Assembly (NCBI GenBank): GCA_965226285.1
Contig: CBDDCQ010000006.1
Span: forward strand, 124,001-188,000
Length of the DNA stretch: 64,000 nt
Source: CBDDCQ01 sp965226285
GTDB lineage: Bacteria > Bacteroidota > Bacteroidia > Flavobacteriales > Ichthyobacteriaceae
Direction: 5' to 3'
The position numbers and the translations under genes were made by a program. Position 1 is the stretch's first letter. Every line of letters begins with the position of its first letter. Below the pieces are notes generated by a model. That model saw only the letters and a list, made by a program, of their open reading frames with translations, did no database searches and was not told the DNA's origin. Below, one piece after another: positions 36,911 through 45,763 of this stretch.

Positions 36911-38071
36911 ATGATGAATTTCGTCCTATTTGATGGTAAGCTGTGGGTCAATTTACTACCCATTACTTATAGTAAGCCTATTGCAGATATAAGAGTAGGT
37001 ATTCTCACTATTCGAGAAAAATGGGAAAAATACCTAAAAAGCAAACCTTCTACGCTTACACAAGAATATTTATCTAAAAAATTTCCTTTAGTAAAGTCTG
37101 ACGAAAATATGATGATAAATTCATCATTTTGTCCTAATGAAGCTCTAGTTGAAAGCATTTTATCATTAAAACAAGGACAAATTTTAGTCAAAAAAAATGA
37201 AACTATTGCATTTTATACACAAAATATAGAATGCTCACAAATAGACAAATATGAAAGAATAGAATTTAAAAAACCAACCATACAAATTAAAAATTTAGCC
37301 GATATATTTTTATATAACCATGTATTACTCCTTAGCGATTTTAATTTGCTTACCAAAGATAAAACCTCTGCTACATTAAGTAATACCAATAATATTATTA
37401 ATGAAAACGATATATTTTTAGAGGAAAATACCGAAGTAGAATACACTACACTCAATGCCAAAGATGCACCTATATATATTGGAAGAGACAGCAAAATAAT
37501 GGAAGGGTGTACTATAAGAGGAGGACTTGCATTATGTAAAAATGCTGTACTAAAAATGGGCACAAAGATATATGGAGCTACTACCATAGGAATAAAATCA
37601 GTAGTGGCTGGAGAGATTAAAAACTCTATCATAGGTAACTATTCCAATAAAGGACACGATGGTTATTTAGGAAATTCTATTATAGGAGATTGGTGTAACT
37701 TAGGAGCAAACACTAATATTTCCAACTTAAAAAATACCTTATCTGATATTAAAATATGGAGTATTTCACAAAAAGGTTATTTAAATTCAAAGCAACAGTC
37801 TTTTGGGATAGCTATGGGTGATTACTGTAAAACAGGAGTGAATACCATGTTCAATTCAGGTAGTATCGTAGGCGTAAATTGTAATATCTTTGGGCATGGA
37901 TTTCAAAACAAGTATATTCCTTCATTCTCTTGGACAGATGGTAAGCATACTGTTCGCTACAATACTAAAAAAGCATTAGAGGTAAGTGCAAAAACTATGG
38001 AAATGAAAGAAAAAATAATGACAAAAGAAGAACGAGAAATATTATACCATTTAACTGCATTAGTAGTATGA
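36911..38071 (+). CDS. GlmU-like sugar nucleotidyltransferase family protein
   Basis: The 386-residue protein is the Bacteroidota GlmU-like type. Its N-terminal half (LFDGKLWVNLLPITYSKPIADIRVGILTIREKWEKY) resembles a nucleotidyltransferase fold but lacks the classical LAAGxGTRM loop. The C-terminal half is a left-handed beta-helix built on hexapeptides (IYIGRDSKIMEGCTIRGGL, GEIKNSIIGNYSNKGHDGYL, GDWCNLGANTNISNLKN). The acyl- or acetyltransferase-like helix and the odd active site make the true reaction uncertain; a role in sugar-nucleotide or wall precursor metabolism is inferred. It overlaps the next gene by four bases (ATGA). Confidence 0.8.
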   Translation: MMNFVLFDGKLWVNLLPITYSKPIADIRVGILTIREKWEKYLKSKPSTLTQEYLSKKFPLVKSDENMMINSSFCPNEALVESILSLKQGQILVKKNETIAFYTQNIECSQIDKYERIEFKKPTIQIKNLADIFLYNHVLLLSDFNLLTKDKTSATLSNTNNIINENDIFLEENTEVEYTTLNAKDAPIYIGRDSKIMEGCTIRGGLALCKNAVLKMGTKIYGATTIGIKSVVAGEIKNSIIGNYSNKGHDGYLGNSIIGDWCNLGANTNISNLKNTLSDIKIWSISQKGYLNSKQQSFGIAMGDYCKTGVNTMFNSGSIVGVNCNIFGHGFQNKYIPSFSWTDGKHTVRYNTKKALEVSAKTMEMKEKIMTKEEREILYHLTALVV

Positions 38072-38625
38072 AATATCTATTAGGAAGTATCGTTTTAAAG
38101 TTAATAGGATGGAGAATAGATACATCTATAAACCTACATAAACATAGCAATCGTATTGTTGTAGCAGCACCTCATACTTCTAATATGGATGCTTTAATAG
38201 GTATTATGGCAAGTTGGAAATTAAAACTCAGAATAAATTTTTTGATTAAGGACTACTACACTAAGTTTACATTGGGCTTTGTGTTTAAATGGGCGGGTGC
38301 TATAGGAGTAAATCGTTCTCAAAAGAATAATTTGATATTAACGCTATCTAAAAGGTTAAAACTGGAAAAAGGATTGAATCTTATCATTACTCCAGAGGGC
38401 ACTCGTTCTAGGACCAAAAGATGGAAAAAAGGTTTTTATCATATTGCCAAAGAGTTAAATATGCCATTGTATTTAGGTTATTTAGATTACAAAACCAAAA
38501 CCATAGGCATTGGAAAGATAGTTCACCTCACAGGAGATACAGAAAAAGATTTTATAGAAATTGAAGATTTCTATAAAAATATCAATGCTAAATACCCAAA
38601 AGAATTTAATTATAAAATTTCTTAA
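38068..38625 (+). CDS. PlsC-type lysophospholipid acyltransferase
   Basis: The 185-residue enzyme has the acyltransferase motif H-x4-D at His36-Asp41 (APHTSNMDALIG) and the later ITPEGTRSR phosphate-binding motif, as in 1-acyl-glycerol-3-phosphate acyltransferases. It is short, without a long membrane anchor, as is common in Bacteroidota homologues. It should transfer an acyl chain to lysophosphatidate or a related lipid at the inner face of the membrane. It is translationally coupled to the GlmU-like gene and overlaps the yifB end by four bases, convergently. Confidence 0.85.
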   Translation: MKYLLGSIVLKLIGWRIDTSINLHKHSNRIVVAAPHTSNMDALIGIMASWKLKLRINFLIKDYYTKFTLGFVFKWAGAIGVNRSQKNNLILTLSKRLKLEKGLNLIITPEGTRSRTKRWKKGFYHIAKELNMPLYLGYLDYKTKTIGIGKIVHLTGDTEKDFIEIEDFYKNINAKYPKEFNYKIS

Positions 38626-40160
38626 CCCAACCAACCCTCTCTGTCTAAACTTCGATACTGTATCGCTTCTGCTAAGTGCAAAGGCAATATATCAGGTAAA
38701 TTATCTAAATCTGCTATGGTTCTAGATACTTTGAGTATTCTATCATAAGCCCTAGCTGAAAGTCCTAAATTATCCATAGCTTGTTTTAGTAAATCTTTAC
38801 ATTCTTGGTTGAGTACACAATACTTTCTAAGTTGTTTGCTACTCATTTGGGCATTATAGTGTATTTGCTCATTTTCAAATCGTTGTGCCTGTGTTTGCCT
38901 TGCTTTAATTACACGTTCTCTTATGTTTTTGCTGCTTTCAGATTTTCTATTGGCAGATAAATCTTTGAATGGTACAGGCGTTACCTCTATATGAATATCT
39001 ATTCTATCGAGTAGGGGTCCTGATATTTTACTTAAATAACGTTGCATCTCTTGAGGTGAAGATACCAACATTTTGTCTGGGTCGTTAAAATAACCTGATG
39101 GACTTGGATTCATAGACGCTACTAACATAAAACTGCAAGGATAATCTACTGTAAATTTTGCCCTTGATATAGTTACCACTCTATCTTCCAAAGGTTGCCT
39201 CATCACTTCTAATACGCTCCTTTTAAATTCAGGCAATTCATCTAAAAACAGTACACCATTATGAGATAGTGATATTTCTCCGGGTTGCGGGTAAGTACCT
39301 CCTCCTACTAATGCCACATCAGATATGGTATGATGAGGTGAACGAAAAGGTCTCTCTGTCATCAGTGACATTCCCTCTTTCATTTTTCCGCATACACTGT
39401 GTATTTTAGTAGTCTCTAAAGCCTCTCTCAATGTTAAGGGGGGCAATATAGAGGGTAGTCTTTTAGCAAGCATCGTCTTTCCTGAACCCGGAGGACCTAC
39501 TAAAATAATATTGTGTCCTCCTGCAGCAGCTACCTCAAAAGATCTCTTTACGTTCTCTTGTCCCTTTACATCTTGAAAGTCTAATTCACAGTCTTCTAAG
39601 TGTTTATAAAACAAAGTTCTCGCATCTATCTGACAGTTATTGAGTTGTAAATTATCATTGAAAAAATCTACTAACTGTGTGATATTGTCCACACCATATA
39701 CTTCCAAATCGCTTACAATAGCAGCTTCTTGCTCATTTTGTTTCGGTAATATAATTCCCTTAAAACCCTCTTGTTTGGCTTGTATGGCTATAGGTAATAC
39801 TCCTTTTATCGGTTTTAAGCTTCCATCTAAAGATAACTCTCCCATGATTACATAAGATTTGAGTAAGGTACTATTGACTTGCCCAGAGGCACAAAGTATG
39901 CCTACAGCTATAGTAAGGTCGTAAGCGGCGCCCTCTTTTCTCATATCCGCAGGAGCCATATTGATGGTGATCTTTTTACCAGGCCACTTATATCCATTGT
40001 TGTTTAACGCAGATTGTATCCGCTGACTACTTTCTTTTACAGCACTATCAGGTAAACCCACTAAGAAAAAACCTATTCCTTTGGCAATATCTACCTCTAC
40101 CGTAATCGTAGTTGCCGATATCCCAAAAACTGCACTTCCATACGATTTTACTAACATCAA
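38622..40160 (-). CDS. YifB family Mg-chelatase-like AAA+ ATPase (ComM-like)
   Basis: The 512-residue protein starts with a Lon-protease-like fold (MLVKSYGSAVFGI, VDIAKGIGFFLVGLPDSAVKES). The Mg-chelatase ATPase domain has Walker A GPPGSGKT (about 217-224), the FLDELPEF Walker B near 300, and SMNPSPSGYFNDP. A C-terminal helical domain (LGLSARAYDRILKVSRTIADL) follows. The Vibrio and Haemophilus homologue ComM helps integrate foreign DNA during transformation by branch migration. The same role is likely here but unproven. It is a single gene. Confidence 0.92.
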   Translation of the reverse strand: MMLVKSYGSAVFGISATTITVEVDIAKGIGFFLVGLPDSAVKESSQRIQSALNNNGYKWPGKKITINMAPADMRKEGAAYDLTIAVGILCASGQVNSTLLKSYVIMGELSLDGSLKPIKGVLPIAIQAKQEGFKGIILPKQNEQEAAIVSDLEVYGVDNITQLVDFFNDNLQLNNCQIDARTLFYKHLEDCELDFQDVKGQENVKRSFEVAAAGGHNIILVGPPGSGKTMLAKRLPSILPPLTLREALETTKIHSVCGKMKEGMSLMTERPFRSPHHTISDVALVGGGTYPQPGEISLSHNGVLFLDELPEFKRSVLEVMRQPLEDRVVTISRAKFTVDYPCSFMLVASMNPSPSGYFNDPDKMLVSSPQEMQRYLSKISGPLLDRIDIHIEVTPVPFKDLSANRKSESSKNIRERVIKARQTQAQRFENEQIHYNAQMSSKQLRKYCVLNQECKDLLKQAMDNLGLSARAYDRILKVSRTIADLDNLPDILPLHLAEAIQYRSLDREGWLG

Positions 40161-40625
40161 TTATCAATGATTAATGATTAATTATCAATGATTGCGAATA
40201 TATATCATTTTTCAATAAAACTCCTGCAGTCTTAATTTTTTATATCGCTTTCATGAAGGGGAATACCCCATTAATCATTAACCATTAACCATTGTTACGA
40301 ATACTTTACAGTTTATAACCCTTCCCAACAATGCAAACGTACGTAAAAATTTTGACAGTTGCAAATAGCTTACATTTTAATGATTAATTATCAATGATTA
40401 ATGATTAATGAACCATTGTTGAAAACCATCCACTATTTAAACATTAACCATTGATAATTAATAATTAATCATTGTTTAAAACCATCCACAATTTAATCAT
40501 TAATAATTATTAATTATCAATGATTAATGATTCATTGTTGCAAATAGTTTACATTTTATAACCATCCACAATTTAATCATTATATATTAATCATTATACC
40601 GTTGTAATTTGCTTTCAAAATTTGT
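40161..40625. repeat. ATTAATGATT-rich repeat region, left arm
   Basis: A repeat of about 80-100 bases occurs several times. Its pieces are ACCATTGTTG, TTTACA(G/T)TTTATAACC, ATCCACAATTTAATCATTA and runs of ATTAATCATTGATAATTA. The same sequence occurs in the opposite orientation at 63530-63645 and 63940-64000, next to the second DUF2442 gene. No coding frame is evident. Confidence 0.8.
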
Positions 40626-40632
40626 ATCTTTG
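40602..40632 (+). promoter_or_regulatory. Promoter of DUF2442 copy 1
   Basis: TTG at 40602-40604 and TATCTTTG at 40625-40632 are 20 bases apart, an excellent match. The second copy of the gene lacks this upstream sequence. Confidence 0.7.
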
Positions 40633-40701
40633 CGGAGTATTCGCAACATTAATCATTATTATGCGGAATTCTAAGGATTTTCATAAAATAGAACCATTAA
40701 G

Positions 40702-40989
40702 ATGATAAAAGTAATAAAAATTAAATGTTTAAAAGGGTTTCAAATACATTGTTTTTTTAATAATGGAGAAGAGCGATTATTAAACTTATCTACTATTTTA
40801 AAAGATGCATATTCTAAAAAAATAATGAATGAACTTATATTTAAAAAAGCTAAAATAGGGGCATTAGGACAAATATACTGGGAAGGAGTTGCTAAAATAA
40901 AAGAATTGAACGGTAGCCTTAGTCCTTGTGCATATGATATGAGCGACGAATTTATATATCACAATGCTAAACCTTTGAATAATGGATAA
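40702..40989 (+). CDS. DUF2442-like protein, copy 1
   Basis: The 95-residue protein has the short beta-rich pattern of DUF2442: KIKCLKGFQIHCFFNNGEERLLNLS, then FKKAKIGALGQIYWEG and a polar tail. Members often sit next to DUF4160 genes or in toxin-antitoxin-like loci, but no partner is visible here. It is duplicated with only five amino-acid changes at the other end of the window in reverse orientation. It is preceded by the repeat-rich region and a good promoter. Confidence 0.7.
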   Translation: MIKVIKIKCLKGFQIHCFFNNGEERLLNLSTILKDAYSKKIMNELIFKKAKIGALGQIYWEGVAKIKELNGSLSPCAYDMSDEFIYHNAKPLNNG

Positions 40990-41003
40990 TTGACAATGGA
41001 TAA

Positions 41004-41357
41004 TTATTTATTTTGTTTGCTTGTTTTAACTATGCTTATTAACATTTTTAACAAATTTGTAAGTTCTTTATTCATTGAAATAATATGATCTTCCTTTAAG
41101 TATTTAGAATCCTTTAAAAGTTCTAACCAATATACTGTTTCGTTTGCTTCTTTAAGGGCAATACTCATCTTATTTATAAAATCAGCTTTTGATTGAGCAT
41201 GTTCAGACTCTTTAACTAATGCTCCTATAGCAGTACCACTTTCTAAAATTTGTTTAGATAAAACAAACTCTTTTTGCTCATTTAACAAATACTTATACAA
41301 TTTAACTATTCTTATAGCAAAAGAATACGATTTAATATGTATTGGGTTATTTTCCAT
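41004..41357 (-). CDS. Four-helix-bundle protein (23S rRNA intervening-sequence family)
   Basis: I chose the start MENNPIHIKSYSFAIRIVKLYKYL (117 residues), which matches relatives; six more codons extend to 41375 inside the tail of the YwqK gene. The sequence is the TIGR02436 four-helix bundle: SYSFAIRIVKLYKYL, QILESGTAIGALVKESEHAQSKADFINKM, ALKEANETVYWLELL. Such genes occur inside rRNA intervening sequences or alone in mobile contexts; the function is unknown. It begins within the last codons of the repeat gene upstream, so it may be translationally coupled to it. Confidence 0.82.
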   Translation of the reverse strand: MENNPIHIKSYSFAIRIVKLYKYLLNEQKEFVLSKQILESGTAIGALVKESEHAQSKADFINKMSIALKEANETVYWLELLKDSKYLKEDHIISMNKELTNLLKMLISIVKTSKQNK

Positions 41358-41713
41358 TATCAATTCTTTTGCCATTTTTATAGTTCAATTCGCCCTTTCC
41401 ATAAACCTTCCATAAACCTTCCTTTTCGCCATTTTTATAGTTTCCTTTTAATTTTAATGATGACCCCTTTCCCATTATTATTGGAATAAAAAGAATTCCG
41501 ATATCATAAGATGGAAAATAATACTCCCATAAACCTTCCTTTTTGCCATTTTTATAGTTTCCTTTTGAGTACAATGTGTTTAAACGCTGGTATATATAAA
41601 TAATTGTGTGTAAAAGGTACGTAGAATGATACTCCTTCCATAAACCTTCCTTTTTGCCATTTTTATAATTTCCTTCTGCCAACAATCGGTTATCACCAAA
41701 TTGATAACTACTA
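41347..41713 (-). pseudogene. Frameshifted 3' part of the TPR/YwqK-repeat gene
   Basis: Removing one T near 41714 joins this frame to the upstream gene, giving SSYSSYQFGDNRLLAEGNYK and further YwqK units (NYKNGKKEGLW three times). An ATG 74 bases inside the upstream gene (41784) could start a separate 145-residue product with a hydrophobic N-terminus, so some translation is possible. I treat it as the broken end of one original reading frame of about 859 codons. The last codons overlap the four-helix-bundle gene start. Confidence 0.75.
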
Positions 41714-43924
41714 ATAAGAACTAGGATTACTAGAACTATAACTATATGAATAATACTCCTTCCATAAACCTTCCTTTTTGCCATTTTTATAATTTCCTTT
41801 TGCCAACAATTCGCCAGTTTTACAATATAACTCCCCTAAACCTTCCCCATTTTTATAGTTTACTTCTCCCATCAATTTGCCACTTTTATAATACGACCTC
41901 CATAAACCTTCCCTTTTGCCATTTTTACAGTTTCCTGTTTCCCACAATTCGCCACTTTCATAATAACACTTCAATAAACCTTCCGCTACGCTATTTTTAT
42001 AGTTTACTATTGACAACAATTTGCCACTTTTATAATACCGTTTCCATAAACCTTCCCTTTTGCCATTTTTATAGTTTACTGTTGACAACAATTCGCCACT
42101 TTTATAATACGACTTCCCTAAACCTTCCCTTTTGCCATTTTTATAGTTTCGTGTTGACAACAATTTGCCACTTTTATAATACGACTTCCTTAAACCTTCC
42201 CTTTTGCCATTTTTATAGTTTCCTGTTTGCTCCAATTCGCCACTTTTATAATACCACTTCTCTAAACCTTCCCTTTTGCCATTTTTATAGTTTCGTGTTG
42301 ACAACAATTTGCCACTTTCATCATACCACTTCCATAAACCTTCCCTATTTCCTTTATACATAAAGCCTAATTGTAGTCCCTTATCAACCACCCTTCCCGT
42401 AAAAAGCTCACCTGTTTCTTCTTTTTTTATGAGATCATCCATTTCAATTTCTGGTTTACTAATACTAATCGCTTTATAAAAAGATGGTTGTTCTTTGATA
42501 TTTGGATTCATTTCAATAGCTTTATCAAAAGCTCCACTATAAAGAAAATAAAAAGATTTGTCTATGATAGCTTCATCGTATCTGCTTAATTTGATTTTAA
42601 GTTTTGACAATAGGTCATAAGCCTCTGCCATTGCTCTATTTATTTGCAAACTCATCTCTATATCAAGCACTGCTTGTGCATACCTCTTTAGTTCAAATTT
42701 TGATTTTCCCTTAAGAAAATAAGCACGGTATGGTTCTTCTATATTTAGTTCTATGGCTTTATCAGAGTCTTTGATAGCTTCTTTATATTTTTTCAAACCG
42801 TATTTAGCTTCAGCTCTATATAAAAACAAATCAGCAGATTCTTTTGTTAGTCTTATCGCTCTATTATAGTCCTTTATAGCTTCCGTGTATCTACCTAAAG
42901 CATATTTTGATAACCCCCTAAACTTAAAGCCTTCTGGTTTTGGGTTTAGCTTTATGAGTATATCTAATTCCTTTATGGCATCGCTGTATCTTTCTAAATA
43001 GTATTTTGATATTGCTGTATTTTTATAACAGTATATAAGAATATCTCGCTTAGGTTTCCAACTTATTAGTTTGTCATAATACTTGATAGCCTCCTTATAA
43101 TTCTTTAGGTTAAAGTGAGCATCTGCCAAGTTTTTATGGGCGTATTCACTTTCTTCATCTATCAGGAGTATTTTTTGGTTATAGGCTATCTTGTCAGCAT
43201 AAAGTTCTTTGGTATATTTATCATCATCTGGCATATCTTCCTCGTAGCTTTCATAGCTGTAATAAGATTTATCATTGCCATCTTTTTTGTTTTTTAGCTG
43301 ATTGATTATTTTAGCAGATTGTCTTTTATTATTTTTGAGTTGCTCTTGGAGTTTAAGTATTTTTTGTTCTAACTCATTCATCTTTTGCTTGTCTGCTACC
43401 TTCTTTTTTGTTTCTTGTTTAAATAGATTAGCAGTTTGGCTCATAGCAGCAAGGATTTTATCTGCTTTGGCTTGGCTTTGTTTTTGCTGCTCCAGTAGAT
43501 TAGATAAATTGTCTTTGTTCTCTCTTTGGAGTTTTTTGGACTCTATAAAAGAATCTATTCTCTTTCTTATAGTGCCCGCATCTACCTTTACTTTGGCTTT
43601 TATATAGTAGGTTTGTCCATCGTATTGCTCATCTAATATTTCTAACTTACTAAAGCTGGCACTTATCTGCTTTATCTCCTCCTGAAAACTCTGGTCAAAA
43701 GAAGCATTATTTTCGCCTGTTTTTAGATTGGTTTCACTACTTACAAAAGTTCCTACTTTGTTGCTTATAATGGATTTGACTTGGACTATGGCAGCTTTAC
43801 GGGCAGAGTTTTTGCTATCATCATCGCTTACATTATAAGTATATTGCTCTATAAACTCTTTTTCTTGAGATAGACAAACAAAACAATTCAACAAAAGAAT
43901 TGCTAAAATAAATTTTAATTTCAT
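41711..43924 (-). CDS. TPR and YwqK-repeat (MORN_2) envelope protein, truncated by frameshift
   Basis: The start MKLKFILAILLLNCFVCLSQ gives a signal peptide and 737 residues. An N-terminal domain resembling FlgT/LPP20-type folds (RKAAIVQVKSIISNKVGTF) comes first. A coiled coil (about 125-210), TPR repeats (about 245-480) and about nine tandem 24-residue YwqK-type units (SGKLLSTRNYKNGKREGLW) follow. YwqK/MORN_2 repeats occur in antitoxin-like and surface proteins. The frame ends early in a Ser/Tyr-rich tail after a one-base shift near 41714; the repeats resume in another frame. Confidence 0.82.
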   Translation of the reverse strand: MKLKFILAILLLNCFVCLSQEKEFIEQYTYNVSDDDSKNSARKAAIVQVKSIISNKVGTFVSSETNLKTGENNASFDQSFQEEIKQISASFSKLEILDEQYDGQTYYIKAKVKVDAGTIRKRIDSFIESKKLQRENKDNLSNLLEQQKQSQAKADKILAAMSQTANLFKQETKKKVADKQKMNELEQKILKLQEQLKNNKRQSAKIINQLKNKKDGNDKSYYSYESYEEDMPDDDKYTKELYADKIAYNQKILLIDEESEYAHKNLADAHFNLKNYKEAIKYYDKLISWKPKRDILIYCYKNTAISKYYLERYSDAIKELDILIKLNPKPEGFKFRGLSKYALGRYTEAIKDYNRAIRLTKESADLFLYRAEAKYGLKKYKEAIKDSDKAIELNIEEPYRAYFLKGKSKFELKRYAQAVLDIEMSLQINRAMAEAYDLLSKLKIKLSRYDEAIIDKSFYFLYSGAFDKAIEMNPNIKEQPSFYKAISISKPEIEMDDLIKKEETGELFTGRVVDKGLQLGFMYKGNREGLWKWYDESGKLLSTRNYKNGKREGLEKWYYKSGELEQTGNYKNGKREGLRKSYYKSGKLLSTRNYKNGKREGLGKSYYKSGELLSTVNYKNGKREGLWKRYYKSGKLLSIVNYKNSVAEGLLKCYYESGELWETGNCKNGKREGLWRSYYKSGKLMGEVNYKNGEGLGELYCKTGELLAKGNYKNGKKEGLWKEYYSYSYSSSNPSSY
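41770..42345 (-). repeat. Tandem 72-bp coding repeat (YwqK units)
   Basis: About nine units of 66-72 bases each carry the AAGGGAAGG and TTATAAAAATGGC blocks on the minus strand. They encode the 24-residue YwqK units, so this is a coding repeat with no spacers, not a CRISPR array. Slippage here may explain the nearby frameshift. Confidence 0.85.
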
Positions 43925-43980
43925 AATTATATTTTTTTTGCCAACACAACCAAAATAATTTAAATAAAATACTGAATACA

Positions 43981-44091
43981 TCATATATTCAGTATTTTAT
44001 TCATGGCTTGGATTTTCTTTTTATTGTTGACTTTGGCGTATATTTCGGTTGTTTTGATACTTCGGTGGCCGATCATTTTTGATACTGTAAA
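43981..44091 (-). pseudogene. C-terminal stub of a tyrosine recombinase (integrase)
   Basis: The minus strand reads TVSKMIGHRSIKTTEIYAKV, then NNKKKIQAMNKILNI and a stop. This is the C-terminal end of phage-integrase-family recombinases, with the active-site His (GHRS) and Tyr (EIYAK). Everything upstream is missing: the frame runs back only to the stop of the DUF900 hydrolase gene. It is a junction left by integration or deletion of a mobile element. Confidence 0.85.
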
Positions 44092-44094
44092 AAA

Positions 44095-45324
44095 TTATTT
44101 ATCGTTTAATTCAAAATAATTCCTTTTAGTAAGCTGCCTACCTTTAATTTTAGTTTCATGTTTACCTTTCAATACTTGCAATATATCTTCAACTACAAGT
44201 TCCCTGCCTATATATCCCGAATGATCAAAATTGCTTTCTTTCATGTGCTCTGCTGTTGATCCCCAATCAATTATCTCACCTGTATCACCAACATCAGTTG
44301 TATCAACAACAAAAGTTCCATTATCCAAAGATTCAGGGTTTTTTGGTCCTCTATAACCTAATCTACGTCCTTCATAACCTGATGGAAGTTTTGAATTAAG
44401 ACTTTTAGATCCTTCAAGCACATCATCACTTTGGTTAATATATATGTGCGTTCGCACTCCCAATCTATCTAATTTTGTGAAAGAACCATCATCTTCAAAA
44501 ATATCATCCCTAACATCAGAATTCAATAGAAGAATCTCACCAAAAATGCTGAATAATTTTTTATCATTTATGTGTTGAATCATATAATCTAATACTGTGT
44601 TTCCCATAGAGTGTGCAGCTAAATGAATTTTATTAGAACACCTTCCCATTCCTTCAATTTTAAAAAGTTCCCTAAAGAAATCTAATAACTTATTGAAAAG
44701 CCTTCCCAGTACCATGCCAGTTTCCTCAGCATCCTCTTGTTCATCCCGATAATCATCACGAATACTACCACTAATACTACGAAAAGGCAGCGAAATTAAA
44801 TTAAAAGGAAAAGGCCCATAATCATCTGGTTTACTAGGCCAAGAAACATATATGAGATGATCTATCCCTGAATCTTTTGGTTTAATGTATAATCTATAAA
44901 GTTTTTTGATATGTTTTAAACTGTCTTTAAACGTACAATCATAACCATGTATAAAAAATAAACAGTTACTTTCTTTTTTAAATAACATTTGAATATATAG
45001 GTTCGCAAACATAGCAGCAGTTCCTGCATGTTCATTAACTTTTTTCATCAATTCTTGTCTTGATGAAGAATTATCCAATTTGCCATTTTCTTTGGCATCT
45101 TTGATCAATTCTGTTATTGATGAATAATCATCCAATTTGTTATCAGGTAAAATTTTATATGATAACTCTACGCTTTGGAAGTTTTCAGCTCTTTGAGAGT
45201 TTTCATCATCTTTCACGGTTACTTCTGCAACTCTAAAGTCGTGCTGAGCTTTCTCAATCCCATCATCATCATTATTAAATTCTTGCCCATTAATTTTTCT
45301 GTTGCTAATAATATAAATACTCAT
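44095..45324 (-). CDS. DUF900-type alpha/beta hydrolase
   Basis: The start MSIYIISNRKINGQ gives 409 residues; an extension to 45378 has no support. The fold shows LFFIHGYDCTFKDSLKHIKKLY (oxyanion loop), LIYVSWPSKPDDYGPF, the nucleophile elbow AAHSMGN, and a late Asp/His region (INQSDDV, HSGYIG). DUF900 proteins are serine hydrolases of unknown substrate, often encoded on mobile elements or near effector genes. There is no signal peptide. The stop abuts an integrase stub, so it may be cargo of a lost element. Confidence 0.75.
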   Translation of the reverse strand: MSIYIISNRKINGQEFNNDDDGIEKAQHDFRVAEVTVKDDENSQRAENFQSVELSYKILPDNKLDDYSSITELIKDAKENGKLDNSSSRQELMKKVNEHAGTAAMFANLYIQMLFKKESNCLFFIHGYDCTFKDSLKHIKKLYRLYIKPKDSGIDHLIYVSWPSKPDDYGPFPFNLISLPFRSISGSIRDDYRDEQEDAEETGMVLGRLFNKLLDFFRELFKIEGMGRCSNKIHLAAHSMGNTVLDYMIQHINDKKLFSIFGEILLLNSDVRDDIFEDDGSFTKLDRLGVRTHIYINQSDDVLEGSKSLNSKLPSGYEGRRLGYRGPKNPESLDNGTFVVDTTDVGDTGEIIDWGSTAEHMKESNFDHSGYIGRELVVEDILQVLKGKHETKIKGRQLTKRNYFELNDK

Positions 45325-45369
45325 ACATCTTATATTTTTAAAATTTTTATAATTGATATTTTTTTGAAT

Positions 45370-45545
45370 TGACCGCAAATTTAGGAACTTAATTACTTTC
45401 TTTATAAAGCTGTTTTAAAGAATTTCTGTGAACTGTATAAAAAAGGGGTTGAATTGTATAAAAAATGGTATGAACTGTATAAAAAGAGCATGAACTATAT
45501 AAAAAAAGGGTATGAACTGTATAAAACCTATTTTTCTTTTTCTTA
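45370..45545. repeat. Inverted repeat B, left copy, with 21-22 bp tandem repeat
   Basis: The block GGAACTTAATTACTTTC, TTTATAAAGCTGTTTTAAAG and five GAACTGTATAAAAA units (45430-45529) is matched in reverse complement at 63300-63425. The left copy has five tandem units and the right has three, so the tandem part varies in number. Confidence 0.85.
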
Positions 45546-45704
45546 TCATACTGTTCTATTAGATTTATCTATACTCTTTTATTCCTAAATCTATACCACA
45601 CCCTTTAGCCGTCTTCCTTTTAGGTTGATACTCTTGTTTAATAGATACATAAAAAGTTTGGTTTTTTATAAAGCCCTTCTCTTTTTTTAATTTAAATATT
45701 TCAT

Positions 45705-45712
45705 TACCTTTG
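45705..45712 (+). promoter_or_regulatory. -7 box of gapA
   Basis: TACCTTTG matches the -7 consensus. It lies about 52 bases before the gapA start, preceded by a T-rich stretch in the -33 region. Confidence 0.55.
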
Positions 45713-45763
45713 CGGGTTGTAAAACTGAATAATATATTTCAACAACGCAAATTAATTTAAACT

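Noticed and set aside
41746..42363. Plus-strand frame of 205 codons with regular Pro/His repeats
   Set aside because: It is the antisense reading of the 72-bp YwqK repeat array; periodicity comes from the coding repeat on the minus strand.
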